Below are positions 52,692 to 61,214 of a stretch of 64,000 nt of DNA, in pieces (within the stretch, counting starts at the first letter, position 1; each line of letters opens with the position of its first letter). A program made the position numbers and the translations under genes. The stretch comes from CAITJF01 sp032654645 (GTDB lineage: Bacteria > Pseudomonadota > Gammaproteobacteria > Burkholderiales > Gallionellaceae), in contig JAULAW010000005.1 of NCBI GenBank assembly GCA_032654645.1, forward strand, positions 248,001 through 312,000. Direction: 5' to 3'. The notes under the pieces are model-generated. The model did not search any database, was not told the DNA's origin, and worked only from the letters and a program-made list of their open reading frames with translations.

Positions 52692-54266
52692 TTGAAGCGC
52701 GATTTTTCATTGCTGCAAGGCCGCCAATTTGACCTGCTGGTCTGCGGCGGCGGTATTTACGGCGCATGGACCGCTTACGACGCGGTCTTGCGCGGACTGA
52801 AGGTCGCCATTGTCGAGCAGGGTGATTGGGCCGGTGCGACCTCATCCGCCTCCAGCAAGCTGATCCACGGCGGCCTGCGCTATCTGGAGTCGCTCGATTT
52901 CAAGCTGGTCAAGAAAGCGCTGGCGGAACGGCAGTTGCTGTTGGCAATGGCGCCGCATCGCGTCTGGCCGCTGCGCTTCGGCGTGCCGGTCTATGCGGAC
53001 AGCCGCGTCGGCACATTCCAGTTGAAGACAGGTTTATCCATGTACGATTTTCTTGCAGGCAATCCAGGCCCGGACATGGCCCACCATCACTTTGACCAGA
53101 AATCTTTTGCCGCACGCTTCTCCTTTCTCGCTGGCACTGGCCTGAAAGGCGGCTTTACTTATGGCGATGCGCAGACCGATGATGCGCGGCTGGTGCTGGA
53201 ATTGATCTCCGGCGCGATGGATGCCGGAGCGGTATGCGTGAATTATTGCAAGCTGACTGGATTGGTTGAGGCAAATGGGCGAGTGAGCGGCGCAACGGTT
53301 CAGGATCAACCCAACCACACCAGCACAGAAATTTCCGCGCGGCAAATCGTCAATACTATAGGCCAGTGGACGGCCGCATCGGAGCAAGGACGCGTCTGGT
53401 GCCGTCTGGACAAGGGCACGCATCTGGTCATGCCTGCGCTGCCGACCGACGAGGCCTTGCTGCTGACCGCCAAGTCTGACGGCCGGGTGTTTTTCATGAT
53501 TCCCTGGTATGGCATGACACTGCTTGGCACCACCGATGCGGACTACAGCGGGAATATTGACCATGTCGTCGTAGAGCCGAAAGAGATTGCCTATCTGCTG
53601 GCCGAAGCCAATCACTACCTCAAGACTGCGTGGACGGAAAAAGATGTGGTCGGGAGTTATGCCGGTTTGCGCGTGATGAAGCGCAGCGATGAAGCATCGC
53701 CATCCGCCGCCAGCCGCGACTGGGAATTAAAAACAGCAAGCAACGGGGTGCATTATTCCATCGGCGGCAAGCTCACTTCGGCGCGGGAAGATGCTGCATG
53801 CATCGTCAACACGGTATGCGCGCAACTGGGTGTTGGTACACCCTGCGCAACCAGTCACCGCCGATTCCCGTGGGCGCCAGAAGGTAGTTATGCCGCGTGG
53901 TCTGTTGCCGCAAGTTCACGGGCAAGTCAGCTTGGCATCGATCAGGAAAGTGCAAAGTGGCTGATACGCCGCCACGGCAAACGTGTGGGCGAAGTGTTTT
54001 GCATCATTGAAAATGATCATCTTTTGGCGGAACGGATTGTGCCTGCACTGCCCTTCATTCATGCCGATCTGCTGTTTTGCGCGCACGACGAAATGACCAT
54101 ACACCTGGACGACCTGCTGCGCCGCCGCATACCATTGCTGATACTGACGAAGCTGGATGAAAGTGTATTGCGCCGCCTTGCCTCAGCGGTTGCCGCTACG
54201 ATGGGTTGGGATGAGGCAGCGCTCAACCGAGAGGTAGGTCGGGCTTTGCCCGACACGTCGGGTTGA
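52692..54266 (+). CDS. glpD: Aerobic glycerol-3-phosphate dehydrogenase
   Basis: This is a protein of 524 residues. It oxidises glycerol 3-phosphate to dihydroxyacetone phosphate at the membrane with FAD and quinone. FDLLVCGGGIYGAWTAYDAVLRGL binds FAD; GATSSASSKLIHGGLRYLE, VGSYAGLRVM and SIGGKLTSARE are DAO/GlpD landmarks. The start is TTG at 52692, with GAGGGGC upstream and no earlier homology. The last codons (GRALPDTSG) are encoded inside a palindromic repeat at 54234-54278, so the C-terminus has been altered by that element. Confidence 0.93.
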   Translation: MKRDFSLLQGRQFDLLVCGGGIYGAWTAYDAVLRGLKVAIVEQGDWAGATSSASSKLIHGGLRYLESLDFKLVKKALAERQLLLAMAPHRVWPLRFGVPVYADSRVGTFQLKTGLSMYDFLAGNPGPDMAHHHFDQKSFAARFSFLAGTGLKGGFTYGDAQTDDARLVLELISGAMDAGAVCVNYCKLTGLVEANGRVSGATVQDQPNHTSTEISARQIVNTIGQWTAASEQGRVWCRLDKGTHLVMPALPTDEALLLTAKSDGRVFFMIPWYGMTLLGTTDADYSGNIDHVVVEPKEIAYLLAEANHYLKTAWTEKDVVGSYAGLRVMKRSDEASPSAASRDWELKTASNGVHYSIGGKLTSAREDAACIVNTVCAQLGVGTPCATSHRRFPWAPEGSYAAWSVAASSRASQLGIDQESAKWLIRRHGKRVGEVFCIIENDHLLAERIVPALPFIHADLLFCAHDEMTIHLDDLLRRRIPLLILTKLDESVLRRLASAVAATMGWDEAALNREVGRALPDTSG

Positions 54267-54278
54267 AACCCGACCTAC
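54234..54278. repeat. Palindromic repeat spanning the end of glpD
   Basis: GTAGGTCGGG (54234-54243) pairs with CCCGACCTAC (54269-54278); inner GGGCTTTGCCCG and CGGGTTGAAACCCG also form stems. It resembles the dispersed element at 58494-58606. It supplies the stop codon of glpD. Confidence 0.8.
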
Positions 54279-54294
54279 GCTGAGATAATCAGGC

Positions 54295-55692
54295 ATGTTC
54301 TCCGCCATCGCGCTCGATCTCGGCACCACATCCATCAAGGCTGGCTTGCTCAGTCAGGATGGTGTGTTCGGTAACATCGTCACAAGACCCACCCCGAAAA
54401 TCACCGTTGCTGGCGGACATTACGAAAGCGATGCGCTAGCCTATGCGGCGATTGCCGAGCAGGTGCTTAATGAGTGCATCACGCAGGCAGGCGATTGCCG
54501 GGCTCTCGGCCTTTGCAGCCAACGCTCATCGTTCCTGATTTGGGAGCAAGCCACAGGCCAGCCGCTCACCCCGTTTATTTCATGGCAGGATAATCGCGGC
54601 GCGGCGAGCTGCGAGGCGCTGCGTGCGCATGAGAATTTAATCCGCGATCTCACCGGCTTGCCGCTGACACCCTATTATTTCGCACCCAAGCTGCGCAGCA
54701 TGTTGCAGGACAATCCCGAGTGGCTGGTACGGCTGGAGCGGGGCGAACTGCTGGCAGGCACGCTGGACACTTTTTTGATCTGGCGCTGGACCGGCGGCAA
54801 ACATTTTATTGCCGACGCATCCATGGCCGCGCGCACCCTGCTCATGGCCATCCGGCAGCAACAATGGTCGCCCATACTCTGTGGCTTGTTCGGCATACCC
54901 GCACATATCCTGCCAGAAATCAAACCTTCTGCAGGATTGAAACTGTTCTTGGATAATGGATTGATCCTGCAAGCCAGTGTCGGGGACCAATCCGCCGCGC
55001 TGATCGCCAGCATAGGGGAGAGCCAGGCTGAGGTTTTGGTCAATCTCGGCACGGGCTGCTTTGTCGTGCGCTATCTGCCCGCACAAAACCTGATACCGGA
55101 AAATGCCTGGCCAGATGGTTATTTGAAAACTTTGGTGTATCAGGACTGCGCACATCACACCCATTTCGCCACCGAGGGCACGCTCAACTCCATTGCCTCT
55201 GCGCTTGCGCCTTATCCGGTGGAGGATTGCCGGGTTGAAGATCTTGCGCTTGATGGCATTTTTTGCCTTGCTGAGCCTAGCGGCCTCGGCGCACCTTATT
55301 TCCGCAGTGACATCGGCATCCGGTTTTCCCAGTCGGTCGAGCATCTGACGCAATCCCGAATTGCCGCCCTGTTGCTGGAAGCCATAATTTTCCGGGTGGC
55401 GCGGATATTGGAAGACTTTCACCGCGCATCCGCTATTGAACGTGTTTACATTTCGGGCGGATTATCCGGATTAACCTGTTTGCAACAAGGCATCGCCCGG
55501 TGCGTACCATTTGATGTTTACCGCCTGTCGCAGGCCGAATCAAGCCTGCAGGGCGTCGCGCTCCTTGCGGCCGGAATGGCTCCGGCATTTCACCGGGAAG
55601 CTGAAAAAATATCGGTTGCACATGGCACCCAGGCGTTACCAGTAAAATACCGGCTCTGGAAGGGGTGGCTCGACGTTTTGCTGGACTCCTGA
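54295..55692 (+). CDS. FGGY-family carbohydrate kinase, probably glycerol kinase-like
   Basis: This is a protein of 465 residues. ALDLGTTSIKAGLL (phosphate 1), ISWQDNRG, ASVGDQSAALIAS and VNLGTGCFV (phosphate 2) and RVYISGGLSGL (adenosine) are FGGY landmarks. SWQDNR-type sequence and the neighbours glpD and GDPD favour glycerol, but it is shorter than standard GlpK (about 500 residues) and lacks a clearly matching C-terminal signature, so another polyol remains possible. It starts 28 bp after glpD. Confidence 0.85.
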   Translation: MFSAIALDLGTTSIKAGLLSQDGVFGNIVTRPTPKITVAGGHYESDALAYAAIAEQVLNECITQAGDCRALGLCSQRSSFLIWEQATGQPLTPFISWQDNRGAASCEALRAHENLIRDLTGLPLTPYYFAPKLRSMLQDNPEWLVRLERGELLAGTLDTFLIWRWTGGKHFIADASMAARTLLMAIRQQQWSPILCGLFGIPAHILPEIKPSAGLKLFLDNGLILQASVGDQSAALIASIGESQAEVLVNLGTGCFVVRYLPAQNLIPENAWPDGYLKTLVYQDCAHHTHFATEGTLNSIASALAPYPVEDCRVEDLALDGIFCLAEPSGLGAPYFRSDIGIRFSQSVEHLTQSRIAALLLEAIIFRVARILEDFHRASAIERVYISGGLSGLTCLQQGIARCVPFDVYRLSQAESSLQGVALLAAGMAPAFHREAEKISVAHGTQALPVKYRLWKGWLDVLLDS

Positions 55693-55764
55693 TAATCCTG
55701 TCTAACAGCTTGTTAAGGAAAATGGGATTAGATAGCTCTTGCAGCGTTTTGGCTAGGCGAATAT

Positions 55765-55820
55765 TATCCAGTCGCAAAACCGATTGACGCTACTTGTGCG
55801 ACGCAACCTGCGACTGGATA
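55765..55820. repeat. Inverted repeat upstream of the SEL1 gene
   Basis: TATCCAGTCGCA and TGCGACTGGATA are perfect 12-bp arms around a 32-bp spacer (with a further GTGCGAC copy inside). It lies in the 219-bp gap between the kinase gene and the SEL1 gene. It could be an operator or extragenic repeat; no T-run follows. Confidence 0.6.
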
Positions 55821-55911
55821 CAAGATTGTATAAGCAGAGCGGCACACTTTCATCGGAGTGAAACAGGTAGCGGAATATCTATGAATTTCTAAAGGGCAGA
55901 AGGGGAAAGCA

Positions 55912-56922
55912 ATGAAAAAATGGACTGGCTGTTTAATCGCTTCGCTGTTGTGTTGTGGCCTGGCCTGGGCGGATGCACGCGATGATGCGAAAGCAGCGTA
56001 TAACAAGGGAGATTATGCGCAGGCTTTCGAATTGATACGCCCGCTGGCCATTGATGGGGATGCACGCGCGCAATCCAGCATTGGCGCATTGTATGCCAAT
56101 GGCCAAGGCGTAACGTTAGACTACCAGGAAGCCGTGAAATGGTTTCGCCTGGCTTCCGTGCAAGGGGACGTGCGCGGACAATTCAACCTTGGCCTTGCGT
56201 ATGCCAACGGTAAGGGCGTAGCGCAAAACCATAGTATGGCGTACATGTGGCTCAAACTCGCTGAGGCTGGCGGCGAAGATAATGCAAGAAAAGATATTCT
56301 TGCATTGACTAAAAAAATGACGCCAGCCCAAATCGCTGAAGCGCAAAAATTGACAAATGAATGCAGAAAACGCAATTTCATGAACTGTGAATCAGGTATA
56401 AATTCAGCGCCTGTTCAAAAAACTTCTCAACCGCCTGCAAAACATTCCGAATCTGCCAAGGCCACAACCACACTGCAGAAGAAGCAAGCGCCTTCGGCAG
56501 CACCTGCTCAGACTTCTCAACCGTCTGCAAAACCCTCCGAGTCTGCCAAGGCCACAACCACACCGCAGAGGGAACAAGCGCCCGCAGCAGCACCTGCTCA
56601 AGCTTCTCAACCGCCTGCAAAACCCTCCGAGTCTGCCAAGGCCACAACCACACCGCAGAGGGAACAAGCGCCTGCAGCAGCACCTGCTCAAGCTTCTCAA
56701 CCGCCTGCAAAACCCTCCGAGTCTGCCAAGGCCACAGCCACACCGCAGAAGAAGCAAGCGCCTGCAGCAGCACCTGCTCAGGCTTCTCAACCGCCTGCAA
56801 CACCTTCCAGGCTTGTCAAGGCCACCACCACGCGACATAGGATTAAGTACCCCGATCTAAGGGAATGTTTGAACCTGCAAAACTATGAAGCCATCGCGAA
56901 ATGCGCTCATGAGCCGAGGTAA
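55912..56922 (+). CDS. Secreted SEL1-repeat protein with a Pro/Ala-rich tandem-repeat linker
   Basis: This is a protein of 336 residues. A signal peptide (cleavage near AWA-D) is followed by two or three SEL1 repeats (ALYANGQGVTLDYQEAVKWFRLAS and LAYANGKGVAQNHSMAYMWLKLAE), then about 135 residues of a 30-residue repeat (QASQPPAKPSESAKATTTPQ..EQAPAAAPA), and a short conserved-looking tail with two cysteines (DLRECLNLQNYEAIAKCAHE). The linker looks like a spacer across peptidoglycan; the tail may be a small binding motif. It is a third SEL1 gene in the window, distant from the pair at its start. Confidence 0.85.
   Translation: MKKWTGCLIASLLCCGLAWADARDDAKAAYNKGDYAQAFELIRPLAIDGDARAQSSIGALYANGQGVTLDYQEAVKWFRLASVQGDVRGQFNLGLAYANGKGVAQNHSMAYMWLKLAEAGGEDNARKDILALTKKMTPAQIAEAQKLTNECRKRNFMNCESGINSAPVQKTSQPPAKHSESAKATTTLQKKQAPSAAPAQTSQPSAKPSESAKATTTPQREQAPAAAPAQASQPPAKPSESAKATTTPQREQAPAAAPAQASQPPAKPSESAKATATPQKKQAPAAAPAQASQPPATPSRLVKATTTRHRIKYPDLRECLNLQNYEAIAKCAHEPR
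56422..56829 (+). repeat. 90-bp in-frame tandem repeat
   Basis: Four full units start at 56422, 56512, 56602 and 56692, and a partial fifth begins at 56782. They are nearly identical; the two middle ones differ by very few bases. The unit is a multiple of three, so copy-number change would keep the frame. Confidence 0.9.
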
Positions 56923-57130
56923 TTTCAAGGCAGGCCGCTCGCTTTCTCAACTCGCTGCCAGGTGAAAGTCGGATATTTGATAGAATGCCATCAGATACAG
57001 CCCTGGTGGCGATTGGTTGTTGGTATTCCAACATGTATATCGAAAATCCAAAAAATGTATAAAGCGTGGCTTTCCGGGCATGATGTGATTTTGATTTCCT
57101 GGCTCCTTGTTGTTTATTTGCAATCGCAGC

Positions 57131-58483
57131 GTGCCAAAAAAATTCCATATTAAAACTTTCGGCTGCCAGATGAACGAGTATGACTCGGACAAAATGGCGG
57201 ATGTGTTGCGTGCCTGCGGTGAAGGCATGGAACAGACCGATACGCCGGAAGATGCCGACATCATCCTGTTCAATACCTGTTCGATACGCGAAAAGGCCAA
57301 GGAGAAGGTGTTTTCTGACTTGGGGCGTGCGCGCGAGCTTAAGCAGGCCAGGCCGGATTTGCTGATTGGGGTGGGCGGATGTGTAGCCAGCCAGGAAGGG
57401 GCGGCGATTGTGAAGCGCGCGCCTTACGTGGACGTGGTGTTCGGCCCGCAGACTTTGCATCGCTTGCCGCAGTTGTTGCAGGCGCGTCGGGATACCGGTC
57501 GCCCGCAAGTGGACATCAGTTTTCCTGAAATCGAAAAGTTCGATCATCTTCCAGCCCCGAAAACCACTTCCGGCACGGCTTACGTTTCCATCATGGAAGG
57601 TTGCAGCAAATACTGCACTTATTGCGTCGTGCCCTATACACGCGGTGAAGAAGTGTCGCGTCCGTTTGCGCATGTGCTGAGTGACGTGCAAGAACTGGTT
57701 GCGCAAGGTGTGAAAGAGATTACTTTGCTCGGCCAGAACGTGAACGCCTATTGCGGCGCAAGCGATGATGGCGATACGGTGGATTTTGCGTTTCTTCTGC
57801 AAGCGCTCGCTGCACTGGAAGGCATAGCAAGGTTGCGCTACAGCACCTCGCATCCCATGGAAATGACGCAGCGCCTGATTGATGTATATGCGGCTACGCC
57901 CAAGCTGGTAAGCCATTTGCACCTGCCGGTGCAGTCCGGTTCGGACCGCATCCTCGCGGCAATGAAACGCGGGCACACTGTGCTTGAATACAAATCCATC
58001 ATTCGCCGGGTGCGCGCGGTGCGTCCGGATATTTGTGTCACCTCGGATTTTATCGTCGGCTTCCCCGGTGAAACTGAGCAAGATTTTGAGGCGACCATGC
58101 AGCTGATCGACGATGTGGGTTTTGATAACAGCTTCAGTTACCTGTATAGCCCGCGCCCCGGCACACCGGCTGCCGAAATGCGCGACGATACGCCGCATAA
58201 GGTGAAGGCCGCGCGCCTGAAACGTTTGCAAGACCGTATCGCCGAACAAGAGGATGCTGTAGCGCAGGGGATGCTCGGCACGACACAGCGCGTGCTGGTG
58301 GAAGGCTTATCAAAAAAGAATGTACAGGAATTAGCCGGACGCACGGACAATAATCGCGTGGTGAATTTTCGTGGCGCGCCCGATATTATGAGCTTGCAGG
58401 CCATGATAGGTCGCTTGGTGGACGTGGAAGTAACCCGGGTGGTGAGGCACACGTTGCGCGGCGAACTGGTGACGGAATTATGA
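57131..58483 (+). CDS. miaB: tRNA-2-methylthio-N6-dimethylallyladenosine synthase
   Basis: This is a protein of about 450 residues. FHIKTFGCQMNEYDSDKM starts the UPF0004 domain with its Cys ligands (also NTCSIREKA and GGCVASQ), EGCSKYCTYCVVPYTRGEE is the radical SAM motif, and the C-terminal TRAM domain ends at ELVTEL. I placed the start at the GTG at 57131, which gives MPKKFHIKTFGCQMN as in homologues; a TTG at 57107 is an alternative. No good ribosome-binding site is seen. It leads the block miaB-phoH-ybeY-corC. Confidence 0.95.
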   Translation: MPKKFHIKTFGCQMNEYDSDKMADVLRACGEGMEQTDTPEDADIILFNTCSIREKAKEKVFSDLGRARELKQARPDLLIGVGGCVASQEGAAIVKRAPYVDVVFGPQTLHRLPQLLQARRDTGRPQVDISFPEIEKFDHLPAPKTTSGTAYVSIMEGCSKYCTYCVVPYTRGEEVSRPFAHVLSDVQELVAQGVKEITLLGQNVNAYCGASDDGDTVDFAFLLQALAALEGIARLRYSTSHPMEMTQRLIDVYAATPKLVSHLHLPVQSGSDRILAAMKRGHTVLEYKSIIRRVRAVRPDICVTSDFIVGFPGETEQDFEATMQLIDDVGFDNSFSYLYSPRPGTPAAEMRDDTPHKVKAARLKRLQDRIAEQEDAVAQGMLGTTQRVLVEGLSKKNVQELAGRTDNNRVVNFRGAPDIMSLQAMIGRLVDVEVTRVVRHTLRGELVTEL

Positions 58484-58493
58484 AAACAGGCTT

Positions 58494-58606
58494 CGTAGGG
58501 CGGGCTCTGCGTGTGTTGTTGGGGCTTCAGCCCCTTACAACCACGGCGTACCCCTTGCGGGTGCTGCCCGCCGAGCCATTTTATCGGGTACGGCCCGACC
58601 TACGTT
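58494..58606. repeat. Dispersed palindromic element between miaB and phoH
   Basis: CGTAGGGCGGGCTCTGC and GGTACGGCCCGACCTACG are mirrored outer arms; inner parts (GGGGCTTCAGCCCC and CCCGCCGAGC) form smaller stems. It fills the gap and ends at the phoH start codon, so the ribosome-binding site lies within it. Confidence 0.65.
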
Positions 58607-59575
58607 ATGTCTGACGCAACACTACAGTTCTCCATGGAGCCGGTGGACAACGTGCGCCTATCCAACCTGTGCGGCGCGTTCGACGAAAACCTGCGCCAGA
58701 TCGAGACCGCGCTGGAAGTGATTATTGCGCGGCGTGGCGACCTGTTCAGTGTGCAGGGTGAAACGCATCAGGCGGAACTTGCGCGCCAGGTGTTGCAAAA
58801 TTTCTACCTCGAAGCCGGGCACGACATCAGCCTTGAGCGCCTGCAACTCGGCCTGATCGAAGTGATGAAAACAGACAGCCAGGCGGCAGCGCGAACCGAG
58901 GATTTCATACCGCTGCTGATGACACGCAAGGCCGAAGTGCGCGGCCGCACGCCGCGCCAGAACGACTACCTGCAAGCCATCCAGCAGCACGACATCACGT
59001 TCGGTATCGGCCCCGCCGGAACCGGCAAGACTTACCTTGCCGTGGCCTGTGCGGTGGATGCGCTGCAACGCGAGATGGTGAAGCGCCTGGTGCTGGTGCG
59101 CCCGGCGGTGGAGGCAGGAGAACGCCTCGGTTTTCTGCCTGGCGACATGGCGCAGAAAGTGGATCCTTACCTGCGTCCGCTGTACGACGCGCTCTACGAC
59201 CTGATGGGGCTGGACAAGGTGGTCAAGGCATTCGAGCGCGGCGTCATCGAGATCGCCCCGCTGGCCTACATGCGCGGGCGCACCATCAACCATTCCTTCA
59301 TCATCCTGGACGAAGCGCAGAACACCACGCCGGAGCAGATGAAAATGTTCCTCACCCGCATCGGCTTCGGCAGCAAGGCGGTCATCACCGGCGACGTGAC
59401 GCAGATAGACCTGGCGCGCGGGCAAAAGAGCGGGCTGATCGAGGCGCGCGGCGTGCTCAAGGAGGTGCGCGGCATCGCGTTTTGCGAATTTTTGGCAGAG
59501 GATGTAGTGCGCCACCCGCTGGTGCAGAAGATCGTATCGGCTTATGAGCAGCATGAGCAGAAGAACCGGAAGTAG
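58607..59575 (+). CDS. ybeZ: PhoH-like ATPase (YbeZ)
   Basis: This is a protein of 322 residues. GIGPAGTGKTYLAVACAVDALQ is the Walker A, FIILDEAQNTTPEQMKMFLTRIG is Walker B, and VITGDVTQIDLARGQKSGL is a PhoH hallmark. In E. coli YbeZ partners YbeY in rRNA processing. The ATG at 58607 gives MSDATLQFSMEPVDN; the longer frame upstream is the palindromic repeat read through. Confidence 0.95.
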   Translation: MSDATLQFSMEPVDNVRLSNLCGAFDENLRQIETALEVIIARRGDLFSVQGETHQAELARQVLQNFYLEAGHDISLERLQLGLIEVMKTDSQAAARTEDFIPLLMTRKAEVRGRTPRQNDYLQAIQQHDITFGIGPAGTGKTYLAVACAVDALQREMVKRLVLVRPAVEAGERLGFLPGDMAQKVDPYLRPLYDALYDLMGLDKVVKAFERGVIEIAPLAYMRGRTINHSFIILDEAQNTTPEQMKMFLTRIGFGSKAVITGDVTQIDLARGQKSGLIEARGVLKEVRGIAFCEFLAEDVVRHPLVQKIVSAYEQHEQKNRK

Positions 59576-59578
59576 GCT

Positions 59579-60022
59579 ATGAGCAAGCTTTCCCTCACCG
59601 TGCAGTATGCCAGCAGCGCCAAGCACATGCCCGCGCGCCACCAGTTCCGCCGCTGGGTGCAGGCCGCGTTGCAGCACGATGTGCAGATCACGCTGCGCAT
59701 CGTGGACGAGAACGAGGCGCGCTACTTGAACAAGAGTTTCCGCGGCAAGGACTACGCCACCAACGTGCTGACTTTCGTGTATGACAACGAGCTGCCAATC
59801 TATGGCGACTTGGTGATCTGCGCGCCGGTGGCAGCCAAGGAGGCGCGCAAGCAGCACAAGCATCTCGACGAATATTACGCGCATCTTACCGTCCACGCGG
59901 TGCTGCACTTGCAGGGCTACGAGCATGAGGAAGACGACGAGGCCGCTGCGATGGAAGCCAGCGAGACTGCAATCATGCTGAAATTAGGGTATGCTGATCC
60001 CTATCAGGGAGCAGTTTCATAA
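59579..60022 (+). CDS. ybeY: Endoribonuclease YbeY
   Basis: This is a protein of 147 residues. The zinc site H-x3-H-x5-H is seen in LTVHAVLHLQGYEHEED. YATNVLTFVYDNE and GDLVICAPVAAKEA are also typical. It acts in 16S rRNA 3' maturation and ribosome quality control. It starts 3 bp after phoH. Confidence 0.95.
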   Translation: MSKLSLTVQYASSAKHMPARHQFRRWVQAALQHDVQITLRIVDENEARYLNKSFRGKDYATNVLTFVYDNELPIYGDLVICAPVAAKEARKQHKHLDEYYAHLTVHAVLHLQGYEHEEDDEAAAMEASETAIMLKLGYADPYQGAVS

Positions 60023-60029
60023 CTATAAG

Positions 60030-60857
60030 ATGGACGAGTCAGGAAGTAATAAACCAAGCTTGCTGGAGCGGCTTTCCACGATGCTGTTGCGCGAGCCGGA
60101 AGACCGCGAGCAACTGATCGGGTTGCTGCACTCCGCCTACGAGCGCAACCTTCTGGATGCCGATGCCCTGTCCATGATGGAAGGGGTGATCCAGGTGTCC
60201 GAGCAGCAAGTGCGCGAGATCATGATTCCGCGCGCGCAGATGGATGTCATCGACATCAGCCAGCCACCGGAAAAATTCATCCCCTTCGTCATCGAGACCG
60301 CGCACTCGCGCTTCCCGGTTATAGACGGCAACAAGGACAACATCATCGGCATCCTGCTCGCCAAGGACTTGCTGCGCTATTACGCGGGCGAGGAATTCGA
60401 GGTGCGCGACATGCTGCGCCCCGCCGTGTTCGTGCCGGAATCCAAACGCCTTAACGTGCTGCTGCGCGATTTTCGCGGCAACCGCAACCACATCGCGCTT
60501 GTGGTGGACGAATACGGCGGCGTGTGCGGCATGGTCACCATCGAGGATGTGCTGGAGCAGATCGTCGGCGATATCGAGGACGAATACGATTTCGACGAAG
60601 ACGAAGACAACCTCATCCCGGATGGCAAGGGCAACTGGCGCGTCAAGGCCGTGACCGAAATCGCCGATTTCAACGCGGCGCTCGGCACGTCGTTCGGCGA
60701 CGAAGAATTCGATACTATCGGCGGGTTGGTGCTCAAAGCGGCAGGCCAATTGCCCAAGCGCGGCGACCGCATCGCCATCGGCGACTGCACCTTCACCGTG
60801 CTGCGCGCCGACAGCCGACGCCTGTACTCCCTGCTGGTGGAGCGCAAGCCGGCCTAG
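60030..60857 (+). CDS. corC: CorC/HlyC-type CBS-domain transporter-associated protein
   Basis: This is a protein of 275 residues. Two CBS domains (REIMIPRAQMDVIDI...RFPVIDGNKDNIIGILLAKDLL and VRDMLRPAVFVPESKRLNVLL...HIALVVDEYGGVCGMVTIEDVLEQIVGDIEDE) precede a C-terminal CorC_HlyC (transporter-associated) domain. It lacks a DUF21 membrane part, as in CorC. In this block the next gene is usually lnt, which is not present here. Confidence 0.92.
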   Translation: MDESGSNKPSLLERLSTMLLREPEDREQLIGLLHSAYERNLLDADALSMMEGVIQVSEQQVREIMIPRAQMDVIDISQPPEKFIPFVIETAHSRFPVIDGNKDNIIGILLAKDLLRYYAGEEFEVRDMLRPAVFVPESKRLNVLLRDFRGNRNHIALVVDEYGGVCGMVTIEDVLEQIVGDIEDEYDFDEDEDNLIPDGKGNWRVKAVTEIADFNAALGTSFGDEEFDTIGGLVLKAAGQLPKRGDRIAIGDCTFTVLRADSRRLYSLLVERKPA

Positions 60858-61107
60858 CAAGGACAAGAGAGCGGTTTGAAGCGTGTGCATATTATGCGCC
60901 AGCACGCTATCAAGCCATTGGTGCGCGGAGCGCACCCTGCCAGGCTCAACAATAACCAGTTGAATCGGTAGGGCGCATTCCATGGTGTCAATTCCGCCCA
61001 CCTTTGCTTGGCTGCGGATTGCCTGCCTTTGATGCACCAATACACGGTAAACATACAGGGCGCATAAAATGCACCCTGCGATACTAAATAATAAGGGAGA
61101 ACAAACT

Positions 61108-61212
61108 ATGAAAACGACCGGCAAGCTCATCATTTTGATCCTCGCATTTTTGGCGCTGGCGGCTCACGCCTGTGCCGGATCCCCGCGCGGGCAACTGCGA
61201 CAGCGAGCATAG
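61108..61212 (+). CDS. Short signal-peptide-like ORF, probably truncated
   Basis: A reading frame of 34 codons has a good AAGGGAG ribosome-binding site and a typical signal peptide (KLIILILAFLALAAHACA), but it stops after eight more residues, exactly where the direct repeat of the transposase element begins. It looks like the beginning of an exported-protein gene cut off by that element. Confidence 0.5.
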   Translation: MKTTGKLIILILAFLALAAHACAGSPRGQLRQRA

Positions 61213-61214
61213 GG

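Noticed and set aside
56422..56829. CRISPR array
   Set aside because: The repeats are directly adjacent without spacers, 90 bp long and in frame with a coding sequence.
56843..58249. Minus-strand open frame of 468 codons opposite miaB
   Set aside because: miaB on the plus strand has all its motifs; this frame has no ribosome-binding site or homology.
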